From NCBI RefSeq assembly GCF_004208525.1, contig NZ_SGIT01000002.1:310001-374000 (forward strand): a stretch of 64,000 nt of DNA, read 5' to 3'. The DNA is from Sphingobacterium corticibacterium. Lineage in GTDB: Bacteria; Bacteroidota; Bacteroidia; Sphingobacteriales; Sphingobacteriaceae. Of the stretch, positions 53,559 through 61,693 are shown piece by piece. The notes under the pieces are model-generated. The model made no database searches. It worked only from the letters and a program-made list of their open reading frames with translations, and had not been told where the DNA came from. The position numbers and the translations under genes were made by a program. Each line of letters begins with the position of its first letter. Positions within the stretch are counted from its first letter, which is position 1.

Positions 53559-54122
53559 ATGAATTATTTAATTGTCGGACTAGGCAACATTGGCAAAGAA
53601 TATGCAGACACGCGCCACAACATCGGTTTTATGGTAGCAGACGAGGCTGCAAACCAAGCCGGAGCGACCTGGTCATTGATGAAGCTCGCCTACTACACGG
53701 AATTTAAACTTAAAGGCAGAAACGTATACATGATTAAGCCTACGACTTTTATGAATTTAAGTGGCAAGGCCGTCAACTATTGGATGCAGGAGCTAAAAGT
53801 TCCCATACAAAATGTACTAGTTGTGGTAGACGATCTTGCTATTCCATTTGGTTCGCTGCGAATCAAGCCGAAAGGTTCCGCCGCAGGCCATAACGGACTA
53901 CGCTCCATAGAGGCTACTTGTGGCGGACAAAACTATCCTCGTCTACGTTTCGGCATCGGCGATAATTTCCCCAAAGGACGCCAAGTAGATTATGTATTGA
54001 GCCCTTTCGATCGCGATGAACAGAAAGAATTGCCTGCACTTATCGATCACGCCGTGAAGATGATACAAAGTTTTGTTCACATTGGTATCGAATTGACCAT
54101 GACGAATTTGAATACGAAGTAG
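53559..54122 (+). CDS. pth: Peptidyl-tRNA hydrolase
   Basis: A 187-residue enzyme that recycles peptidyl-tRNA released from ribosomes. Signatures are LIVGLGNIGKEYADTRHNIGFM with the catalytic His, IKPTTFMNLSGKAV, VVVDDLAIPFGSLRIKPKGS and AGHNGLRSIEATCGGQNYPR, then FGIGDNFPKG. Standard length. The promoter lies almost on the start codon. Confidence 0.97.
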   Translation: MNYLIVGLGNIGKEYADTRHNIGFMVADEAANQAGATWSLMKLAYYTEFKLKGRNVYMIKPTTFMNLSGKAVNYWMQELKVPIQNVLVVVDDLAIPFGSLRIKPKGSAAGHNGLRSIEATCGGQNYPRLRFGIGDNFPKGRQVDYVLSPFDRDEQKELPALIDHAVKMIQSFVHIGIELTMTNLNTK

Positions 54123-54145
54123 GGGCATACAATCCCCACCCCGCT

Positions 54146-56131
54146 TTACTTCGTCTTTACTTCGTAACGACGGCCCTTCTTTTCGGGATATGGGCTTGTA
54201 ACCACTAATCTATCTGGTTTTTCTTCTAGCATCTTCTTAAACTCATTCTTAGATACAGCTCTACCATCAACAAAGAAAACATCGTCATCCGTATATGGAT
54301 ATACATTTTTACTTTTATTAAAAACCTTGCCTGCTGTATTTGTTTTAGTAGTCACCAAAATCACACCATCCTTCCCTCTCTCTCCATAAGCCAATCGAGC
54401 GTCATTATCTTTCAACACAGTCACGGATTCTATTGTATTCGGATCTATAGCGTCCAATTTTCCTTTCGGTTGCACGACCCCGTCAATAACATACAGCGGA
54501 TTGGTGTCCCCACTTATCCCCTGACCGCGTATCCTAATCCTCGGGCGTTCTGTTGTATCCGATTCCGTCAACTTGTTGCGAGCCGAATAACCTACTACCA
54601 CAACTTCGTCATCATCACCTTTTGAAAGGTCTCCTTTTAAACCTGCACGCCCGTCATTTCCTTTTTTCGTTGTTATCTTGATCACGCCGTATTTCGCATT
54701 TTCACCATAAGCTGCCATTTGATCAGAAGCATCTTTCAAAACTTCAACAGATTCTATTGCATTACGGTCTAAGACGTCCAATGCTGCTTTTCCCTCTTTC
54801 TGCACTACCCCATCAATCACATACACAATTTTCTTCGCGTCCTCCTGCCGTTTATCATACCCTTCTTTGGACAACGCAGAAACTACCCCTTCTTTATCTG
54901 GAGAGTTGGGGAATTGCAGTTGCATCCATTTTACGGAACCAAGCCGCAGATCATACAATTCACTATTGTCTTTTTGAAGAAACGCTGCTTTCGATATCAC
55001 CTGGTTATCATATACATATAAATAGCCCTTACTTTGATCGATATCCGCTTTACTGTCCAATTTCAGTAGATGATCTTCTACATCACCCGTTCCACCAACA
55101 ACTTGTATCTGTGGCGTTCTGTCTGCTACACTTTCCTTCACGGTATCCGTCTCAATAGTAATCCCTTCTAGAATTTCTTCACTACCCTTCGGTTTTACTT
55201 CTCTACTATCCGGCTTAAAAACTTCCAGCTTAAAGTCCCGAGCCACTTCTACGGCTTCGGCTATCCGGCTATCTGCCTTGCTGATCGTAAATGCTCCTGC
55301 CGAGAAAATGAAGATCGGTAGCAGGAACGCATATTTGCTTAATTCGAGTTTGGACGATTTTTTTTTGTTCATCATCATAATGCGCTTTTTTAAAAATTTA
55401 AAATTAAACCGATTGCTCAAGCCCAACGAAGCACCTTGCTTCGAGACGTTCAGCAACGAATACTGATAGGTTTGCCGATCCACACCCTTATTCAGCACTT
55501 GTTGATCAGTCAAGTATTCCAAATTTTGACGTACAGCTCTGCGCATGAGCCATACGAAGGGATTATACCAACAAACTATCAGTAAGATTTCAAACATTAA
55601 TATATCCATACTGTGAAGGCCTTTCACGTGGACATCCTCATGTTCAAAAATATCATAGAGTTCCGGTTCCTGGTGTTGTTCTTTATGAAGGTAAATCTTG
55701 TTTAGAAAAGAAAAAGGAACAATAGGAAATAATACATCTTGATACCAATATGTTTTCCATATAGCTTTCCTCGAGTAGAGATGAATACGCAATAAACTCA
55801 GCAGTTGTATACATAACCGTATAGCAAACCATAATCCAACGACCGCGATACCGCTATATATTGCATTCTCTAACGTATAAACAGATTCTTCTACTTGTCT
55901 CATATAAAAGTCAGGCAAATATGTCATCCACTCACCTACAGGTTCTATATGCTGCCGAACAAGAGACTTAATATCCAAAAAAGGGTACACAAACGCGAAA
56001 ACAAGCCCTACCAGAAAATATCCTCTATTCAGACGATAGAATGTCAATTTCCTTAGCAATACGTGATATCCGATGTACACAATAATCAGCAGAATATTGA
56101 CTTGGGCGATATAGGCAAGTAAAGAGTACAT
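54146..56131 (-). CDS. BlaR1-like M56 membrane peptidase with two TonB-plug-like repeats
   Basis: A 661-residue protein. Four membrane segments lie in the first 285 residues. The cytoplasmic zinc motif HEDVH is at 164-168, a variant of HExxH, with Glu205 in NLEYLTDQQVL as third ligand, as in M56/BlaR1 peptidases. The periplasmic part contains two TonB-plug-like segments at about 437-488 and 547-596 (YVIDGVV...IESVEVLKD...YGE...GVIKITTK). Bacteroidota often fuse such plugs to BlaR-like sensors. It follows the BlaI-type repressor by 3 nt, which it should cleave on signal. Signal unknown. Confidence 0.88.
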   Translation of the reverse strand: MYSLLAYIAQVNILLIIVYIGYHVLLRKLTFYRLNRGYFLVGLVFAFVYPFLDIKSLVRQHIEPVGEWMTYLPDFYMRQVEESVYTLENAIYSGIAVVGLWFAIRLCIQLLSLLRIHLYSRKAIWKTYWYQDVLFPIVPFSFLNKIYLHKEQHQEPELYDIFEHEDVHVKGLHSMDILMFEILLIVCWYNPFVWLMRRAVRQNLEYLTDQQVLNKGVDRQTYQYSLLNVSKQGASLGLSNRFNFKFLKKRIMMMNKKKSSKLELSKYAFLLPIFIFSAGAFTISKADSRIAEAVEVARDFKLEVFKPDSREVKPKGSEEILEGITIETDTVKESVADRTPQIQVVGGTGDVEDHLLKLDSKADIDQSKGYLYVYDNQVISKAAFLQKDNSELYDLRLGSVKWMQLQFPNSPDKEGVVSALSKEGYDKRQEDAKKIVYVIDGVVQKEGKAALDVLDRNAIESVEVLKDASDQMAAYGENAKYGVIKITTKKGNDGRAGLKGDLSKGDDDEVVVVGYSARNKLTESDTTERPRIRIRGQGISGDTNPLYVIDGVVQPKGKLDAIDPNTIESVTVLKDNDARLAYGERGKDGVILVTTKTNTAGKVFNKSKNVYPYTDDDVFFVDGRAVSKNEFKKMLEEKPDRLVVTSPYPEKKGRRYEVKTK

Positions 56132-56134
56132 AAT

Positions 56135-56497
56135 CTAAGACTGTTTTTTCTGTATCATATCCATGATTTCCTTCAATTCCGTTGCAGAAAGTTTCTCTTC
56201 TTTCACAAAGAAAGAAACCATTTCTTTATAGGAGTTTTTAAAATAATGTCCTACGAACCCATGCATAAACCTCCCTTTATATTCCTCTTCAGAAATAATA
56301 GATTCATAGCGTTTAGCATTAGCATATTTGACAGCTTTCACATAGCCTTTGCGTTCCAAGTTTCTAATCGTCGATGCTAATGTGGTATAAGGCGGCTTCT
56401 CTCCTTTTAAATTATCTAATATTTCTTTCACAAATCCGCCATCTAATTGCCAAATAGACAACATGGCTTCTTCTTCTTGAATGGTTAACTTTTCCAT
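56135..56497 (-). CDS. BlaI/MecI-family transcriptional repressor
   Basis: A 120-residue repressor from the ATG at 56497 (TTG at 56503 possible). Winged-helix region: LTIQEEEAMLSIWQLDGGFV, PPYTTLASTIRNLERKGYVK. The C-terminal dimerisation part has the SATELKEIMDMIQ helix. BlaI proteins repress target genes until the paired membrane protease cuts them. It heads the two-gene operon with the M56 protein; targets may include the operon itself. Confidence 0.92.
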   Translation of the reverse strand: MEKLTIQEEEAMLSIWQLDGGFVKEILDNLKGEKPPYTTLASTIRNLERKGYVKAVKYANAKRYESIISEEEYKGRFMHGFVGHYFKNSYKEMVSFFVKEEKLSATELKEIMDMIQKKQS

Positions 56498-56642
56498 AAT
56501 CAATACTAATCTTTCACAATACTACGAAAATTTCGTAAACACCAAAAATATTTAACAGAAAAGATTACAAGATTAAAAATGAATAGTGACAGTTCTTTGT
56601 CATTTAAATTGCAACGTTATTAGATTTTATCACCGATTTTTT

Positions 56643-56650
56643 TACATTTG
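56643..56650 (+). promoter_or_regulatory. -7 element of gltA
   Basis: TACATTTG, 31 nt before the ATG at 56682; no clear -33 box. Confidence 0.5.
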
Positions 56651-56681
56651 TAAAATAAGAGATTATTTATATTACTAACAT

Positions 56682-57968
56682 ATGTCGGATAAAGCAACAA
56701 TAAATTTAGGCGGAAAATCATACGAATTGCCAGTTGTTATTGGTACTGAAAACGAAAAAGCAATTGACATCTCCAAATTAAGAGGTGAATCGGGATATAT
56801 TACACTAGATCCGGGATTTAAAAATACAGGATCCACGGAAAGTGCCATTACTTTTCTTGATGGCGAACAAGGTATTTTACATTATAGAGGCTATCCTATT
56901 GAGCAATTAGCAGAGAAATCTACTTTTTTAGAAGTGGCCTACCTTTTGATATATGGGGAACTTCCGACAAAAGAGGTGCTAGAACAATTCCGTTCCGCGA
57001 TTAGAAAACAGATGATGATTCACGAGGATATGAAGAATTTCTTCGTAGGCTTCCCGTCCAAATCCCACCCTATGGGGCAATTATCTTGTTTGGTTGGCGC
57101 ATTGTCTGCATTCTACCCAGAATCGTTGAATCCGAATGCTACAGAAGAGGAAGATAATAAAACCATCATCAATCTATTGGCTAAGATGCCTACAATCGTG
57201 TCCTGGATTCAGAAAAAATCATTAGGACAGCCGGTCGTGTACCCTAAAAATAATTACGGTTATATCGAGAACTTCTTGAATATGATTTTTGGAGAAGTGA
57301 CGGGCGAAACAACATTTGATCCGGTTGTCATCAGTGCTATGCATAAATTATTGATCTTACATGCAGACCACGAACAAAATTGTTCTACATCGACCGTTCG
57401 TATCGTAGGTTCATCTAATGCTAATTTATACGCTTCCATTTCGGCAGGCATCAATGCATTGTGGGGTCCACTACATGGAGGAGCCAACCAAGCCGTTATC
57501 GAAATGTTAGAAGCCATTAAAAATGATGGTGGCGACGCTGATAAATACCTTGCGAAAGCAAAAGACAAAAACGATCCATTCCGCTTGATGGGCTTTGGAC
57601 ACCGTGTATACAAGAATTTCGATCCCCGCGCAAAAATTATCAAAAAAGCTTGTGATGATATCTTAGAAAAATTAGGGGTAAACGATCCGGTATTGGATAT
57701 TGCAAAAAAATTAGAAGAAGCAGCATTAAACGACCAATATTTCGTTGACAGAAAATTATATCCGAACGTGGATTTCTATTCCGGCATCATATATCGCGCT
57801 TTAGGATTTGAGTCGGATATGTTTACGGTACTATTTGCATTAGGACGTCTTCCGGGATGGATTGCGCAATGGAAAGAAATGCGTGACAATAAAGAGCCAA
57901 TCGGCCGGCCGCGTCAAGTTTATGTCGGAGAAACAAAACGTGACTACGTTGACTTCGATAAGCGATAA
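56682..57968 (+). CDS. gltA: Citrate synthase
   Basis: A 428-residue type II citrate synthase, the entry enzyme of the TCA cycle. Visible are the N-terminal beta domain, LDGEQGILHYRGYPIEQLAE, the active-site His regions HADHEQNCSTSTVR and GPLHGGANQAVIEML, and the catalytic Asp region GFGHRVYKNFDPRAKI. It ends at RDYVDFDKR. Length and motifs are complete. A bidirectional terminator follows. Confidence 0.98.
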   Translation: MSDKATINLGGKSYELPVVIGTENEKAIDISKLRGESGYITLDPGFKNTGSTESAITFLDGEQGILHYRGYPIEQLAEKSTFLEVAYLLIYGELPTKEVLEQFRSAIRKQMMIHEDMKNFFVGFPSKSHPMGQLSCLVGALSAFYPESLNPNATEEEDNKTIINLLAKMPTIVSWIQKKSLGQPVVYPKNNYGYIENFLNMIFGEVTGETTFDPVVISAMHKLLILHADHEQNCSTSTVRIVGSSNANLYASISAGINALWGPLHGGANQAVIEMLEAIKNDGGDADKYLAKAKDKNDPFRLMGFGHRVYKNFDPRAKIIKKACDDILEKLGVNDPVLDIAKKLEEAALNDQYFVDRKLYPNVDFYSGIIYRALGFESDMFTVLFALGRLPGWIAQWKEMRDNKEPIGRPRQVYVGETKRDYVDFDKR

Positions 57969-57970
57969 TC

Positions 57971-58009
57971 AAAAAAACGCGATGAATTTAGTTTTCATCG
58001 CGTTTTTTT
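57971..58009. terminator. Bidirectional terminator between gltA and the META-domain gene
   Basis: AACGCGATGAA and TTCATCGCGTT arms with A and T runs on both sides around a 7-nt loop. Confidence 0.88.
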
Positions 58010-58014
58010 ATAGT

Positions 58015-58785
58015 TTATTTTTTCTTCCAACGCATGATGGCGATATCATCCATCATCATCGTCAACACGCTATCTTGTACATCAAAACCGGTAACGCGCT
58101 CTATATTTTTAAAAAACACTTGTTCTCCATTTCCTGGACAAGCCATCTTGGTTGACATCAGTGGCCCAAATGAAATTGCATGTCCATCGATTTTTACATT
58201 CCCTGAGAAGTTATTACAGCTACTGTTGCCGTTCACTTTCTTTTCGGCCATATCAAATATAATGGTAGGCTTCCGTGAAGAATACAAGGTATTAAAATCG
58301 CCTGATTCTATGATATAATCTAACTCCCATGTACCAGCTAGTTTATCCGACTGGTCCGAAACCAAGATAAATTTAGCTAATGCCGCTCCATCCTTTCCTT
58401 TTGATAAAATCAGCGTACCTTCATTAACGATATAGGTATCCGCCTCTTCGAATAAAGTACGTAACTCATTTTCAACACGCATATCTGCACAAGCCATCAT
58501 CGTAGACATACCACGAGAAAAGGTTATACCATTGTTCTTTTGCAATGTATATTCTCCCCCAATACCATTACAGCCTCCACTGGCGCTGTAACGACCATTT
58601 TCTTCGTCCAATTTCAAAAATGGTATTTTGCCGTTTACTTTTGCAGACACCCCCTCACCTTGGAGTTCCACCAATTGCCACTGTTTTCCAATCAAATCTG
58701 ACATGCCGTTATTTGATGTTTTCCGAACGGCACAGCTAGCCATTAGGATCACCACAAGTCCTACTAAAATAAAGTTGATTTTCAT
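58015..58785 (-). CDS. Lipoprotein with two META (HslJ-like) domains
   Basis: A 256-residue protein from the ATG at 58785 (58791 also possible) with lipobox VVILMASCAVRK. Two META domains follow: the first with IGKQWQLVELQG, SGGCNGIGGEYTL and MSTMMACADMRVENEL; the second with AGTWELDYIIESG, GNSSCNNFSGNVKIDG and MSTKMACPGN. META domains occur in heat-inducible envelope proteins such as HslJ; molecular role unknown. It is convergent with gltA. Confidence 0.88.
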   Translation of the reverse strand: MKINFILVGLVVILMASCAVRKTSNNGMSDLIGKQWQLVELQGEGVSAKVNGKIPFLKLDEENGRYSASGGCNGIGGEYTLQKNNGITFSRGMSTMMACADMRVENELRTLFEEADTYIVNEGTLILSKGKDGAALAKFILVSDQSDKLAGTWELDYIIESGDFNTLYSSRKPTIIFDMAEKKVNGNSSCNNFSGNVKIDGHAISFGPLMSTKMACPGNGEQVFFKNIERVTGFDVQDSVLTMMMDDIAIMRWKKK

Positions 58786-59190
58786 ATGCATTTTAATTTG
58801 TTTTTTTAAATGTAATGAAGCTATCAGATTTATTCATTTCTTTATATGTATTGAATAAATCATGATGGTTTTTTCATTGCTATAAAATTAAATATCGTTC
58901 TTTTATCACAACACCTCTTTAAACGAAAGGATTATCCCAAATGCTACACAATAATATTTTGAATCGTCTTTTTTATACAATATTATTTTTTAAACATTAT
59001 ACTATTTTAACAATACAAAAAGCCTACCAATCTTTTACAGACACCTCTATAGATCAAACAACATAGCGTTATATATACCACCATCAAAAATAAAATCTAC
59101 TATTCTAGTATATTTTCTTCAAATATTATGGCGTTTTGCTACGTTTTCCGTATGTTTGCATCCAATTAAGAACTATTCTAAAAAGACAAC
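58786..59190. other. AT-rich gap with nuo promoter
   Basis: About 400 bp of strongly AT-rich sequence with no supported gene. The only recognised element is TATGTTTG at 59151-59158, a -7 box 33 nt before the nuoH start, which gives the nuo genes their own promoter. Confidence 0.6.
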
Positions 59191-60264
59191 TTGGCCGATC
59201 TTATTGTCCATATTATTGTACCAGTCGCAATTTTCGCTTTCATCGCGGGATTCACGCTATTTGCCGTCTACGCAGAGCGTAAAATCGCTGGTTTTGTACA
59301 AGATCGTTTAGGCCCAATGGAAACGGGAAAATATGGACTGATTCAAACATTGGCTGATATTTTAAAACTATTACAGAAAGAGTTTATAACGCCCTCAGCG
59401 GCAGATAGAATTTTGTTTGCAGCTGCGCCTATTGTCATATTTGTAGCTGTCTTCATTGGCTTTAGTGTTGTGCCATGGGCACCTGACTTTATACCAGCAA
59501 ATACAAATACGGGCCTCTTTTTTATTATGGCCGTTGTTTCCATTGATGCCATCGGTATTTTAATGGCCGGCTGGGGATCCAACAATAAATATTCACTACT
59601 GGGTTCTATTCGCGCTATAGCGCAGATGGTTTCCTACGAACTACCGGTGGGTCTTTCACTGATTGCAGCCGTCATGATCACACAGACGTTGAACCTTAAC
59701 GATATAGCTTATCTCCAGGGGATTTCTTCACCGGAGCAGATCTATTTTATGGGATTTTGGGATGTAACCGATATCGGTGGAATTTTTGCCTGGCACATCT
59801 TTCAAGCTCCCCATCTCCTCATCGTTTATGCTATTTTCTTTATCGCTTCGCTTGCCGAATGTAATCGTGCTCCTTTTGATATCCCAGAAGCTGAATCGGA
59901 GCTTATCGGGGGCTTTCACACCGAATATGGCGGGATTAAATTTGCTTTTTTATTTCTTGCCGAATATGCAATGATGTTCCTGGTCGCTATATTGGGTGTG
60001 GTTATTTTCTTAGGCGGATGGAACAGTCCATTACCCAACATTGGCAGTTTACGTCTTGCCGACTGGACAACCGGACTGGGATGGGGAATTGTGTGGACGC
60101 TATTAAAATCACTGACAATTGTCGGTGTACAAATGTGGATTCGTTGGACACTGCCCCGTTTTCGGGCCGACCAACTGTTGACGCTATGCTGGAAAGTTTT
60201 AATCCCCTTAGCGTTTGTTTGTCTCGCTATATCGGGATTATGGAGAATATTGGTTATGTTGTAA
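59191..60264 (+). CDS. nuoH: NADH-quinone oxidoreductase subunit H
   Basis: A 357-residue membrane subunit joining the hydrophilic arm of complex I to the proton-pumping arm. The family signature is TLFAVYAERKIAGFVQDRLGPME, then LADILKLLQKEF, FDIPEAESELIGGFHTEYGG and WIRWTLPRFRADQLL, with nine or so membrane segments. The only upstream start compatible with full length is TTG at 59191; the first in-frame ATG would delete about 42 conserved residues. It is the first nuo gene here. Confidence 0.93.
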   Translation: MADLIVHIIVPVAIFAFIAGFTLFAVYAERKIAGFVQDRLGPMETGKYGLIQTLADILKLLQKEFITPSAADRILFAAAPIVIFVAVFIGFSVVPWAPDFIPANTNTGLFFIMAVVSIDAIGILMAGWGSNNKYSLLGSIRAIAQMVSYELPVGLSLIAAVMITQTLNLNDIAYLQGISSPEQIYFMGFWDVTDIGGIFAWHIFQAPHLLIVYAIFFIASLAECNRAPFDIPEAESELIGGFHTEYGGIKFAFLFLAEYAMMFLVAILGVVIFLGGWNSPLPNIGSLRLADWTTGLGWGIVWTLLKSLTIVGVQMWIRWTLPRFRADQLLTLCWKVLIPLAFVCLAISGLWRILVML

Positions 60265-60277
60265 ATGTAAGATCGCA

Positions 60278-60841
60278 TTGGTATTAAAAACAACCATACA
60301 AGGATTTATAACGGCTGTTAAAGGTTTATTTTTAACGGTCAGACACTTGTTTGGCGCCCGGAAATCACGCAATATACGAGACATTCGTAACGAAAATTAC
60401 TTTAAGGAACAACAAGGTATTACGACCGTGCAATACCCAAAGGAAAAGATGCCTATCCCGGAAGTCGCACGTTATCAATTACAGGTTGATATTGAAGACT
60501 GTATCGTCTGTGACCTGTGTGCGAAAGCATGTCCGGTGGATTGTATAGACATCCAGTCTATCAAATCTGTAGGTGTTATTGGCAAAACATCGGACGGCAG
60601 CGTAAAACGATTATATCCAGAGAAGTTTGATATCGATATGGCGAAATGTATGTATTGTGGACTGTGTACCGTGGTATGTCCTACGGAATGTATCACGATG
60701 ACCGACCAATACGACCGCAGCACGACCAAACTGACGGATCTGATCTACGGCTTTTCCGATATGACAGATGAAGAAATAGCAAAACGAAAAGAAGAGTGGA
60801 CACGATTTCAAGCTGATAAGGAGGCGGCAAAGAAGAAATAA
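60278..60841 (+). CDS. nuoI: NADH-quinone oxidoreductase subunit I (two 4Fe-4S ferredoxin)
   Basis: About 187 residues from TTG at 60278, 13 nt after the nuoH stop. An upstream in-frame ATG at 60215 lies inside nuoH and would give a non-family N-terminus. Two CxxCxxCxxxCP clusters, CIVCDLCAKACP and CMYCGLCTVVCP, carry N6a/N6b that pass electrons toward quinone. The N-terminal amphipathic helix (GFITAVKGLFLTVRHLFG) sits on the membrane. The stop overlaps nuoJ by one base. Confidence 0.9.
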   Translation: MVLKTTIQGFITAVKGLFLTVRHLFGARKSRNIRDIRNENYFKEQQGITTVQYPKEKMPIPEVARYQLQVDIEDCIVCDLCAKACPVDCIDIQSIKSVGVIGKTSDGSVKRLYPEKFDIDMAKCMYCGLCTVVCPTECITMTDQYDRSTTKLTDLIYGFSDMTDEEIAKRKEEWTRFQADKEAAKKK

Positions 60842-61389
60842 TGACAATGGAATCTTTATTATTCTATGCTTTTGCCGGCATGGCAATCGTTTCTGCCCTG
60901 CTATTGGTCAATATACGTAATACTGCCCGAGCGCTGTTTCTACTCTTTATTGTCCTTTTTGCAATGGCAGGACTATACCTTTTCGCGCTGGCAGACTTTA
61001 TCGCGATTACACAGATTTTAGTCTATGTCGGAGGTGTACTTATTCTGTTGATTTTTGCCTTCATGCTGTCCAACAAGGAATTGCTCGATGACCTACAATC
61101 TACATCAAAGCGTTTTATTTCGTTGCCTAACTGGCAGGCTTTGGTTTTAGCGCTTATTTTCATGAGTGTTATGGTATACAGTTATATCAGTTGGTCTGAA
61201 CATATCCCCCAATGGATCCAGCAATCAGAAGCCAAAGGAAAAATAATTTTGTCAACAGACAATAACATCGAAGTGTTGGGTTTCAAATTCATGACGCAGT
61301 ATGTATTACCATTCGAAATTATATCCGTCTTCCTCATGATGGCGCTTATCGGAGCTGCACACTTATCACGAAAGGAGGACAATAAATGA
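60841..61389 (+). CDS. nuoJ: NADH-quinone oxidoreductase subunit J
   Basis: A 182-residue, five-span membrane subunit with the NuoJ signature ARALFLLFIVLFAMAGLYLF and ADFIAITQILVYVGGVLILL. It contributes to the quinone-to-pump coupling region. The start overlaps the nuoI stop and the stop overlaps nuoK (ATGA), so it is translationally coupled. Confidence 0.94.
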   Translation: MTMESLLFYAFAGMAIVSALLLVNIRNTARALFLLFIVLFAMAGLYLFALADFIAITQILVYVGGVLILLIFAFMLSNKELLDDLQSTSKRFISLPNWQALVLALIFMSVMVYSYISWSEHIPQWIQQSEAKGKIILSTDNNIEVLGFKFMTQYVLPFEIISVFLMMALIGAAHLSRKEDNK

Positions 61390-61691
61390 TAACGCTCACT
61401 CATTTTTTAGTTGTTAGCGCATGTATTTTTTGTATTGGCTTGTACGCCGTGCTGGCTAAGCGGAACACAATCATGATCCTTGTCGGTATCGAACTCATGA
61501 TTAATGCCGCGATATTGAATTTTGTAGCTTTCGGAAAGTACGACAAACTAAATTACGCAGGTCAAGTATTTGCACTATTTGCCATCGTTCTTGCCGCAGC
61601 GGCTGTTGCGGTGGGGCTAGCGATTATATTAAATGTATATCGGAGTTTTAAAACCATTAATCCCAAAAACATCCACGAATTGAAAGACTGA
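61386..61691 (+). CDS. nuoK: NADH-quinone oxidoreductase subunit K
   Basis: A 101-residue, three-span subunit: GLYAVLAKRNTIMILVGIEL with the conserved membrane Glu, LMINAAILNFVAF, then QVFALFAIVLAAAAVAVGLAIIL with the second key Glu/Ala region. MrpC-like. It overlaps nuoJ by 4 nt and precedes nuoL by 2 nt. Confidence 0.95.
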   Translation: MITLTHFLVVSACIFCIGLYAVLAKRNTIMILVGIELMINAAILNFVAFGKYDKLNYAGQVFALFAIVLAAAAVAVGLAIILNVYRSFKTINPKNIHELKD

Positions 61692-61693
61692 GC

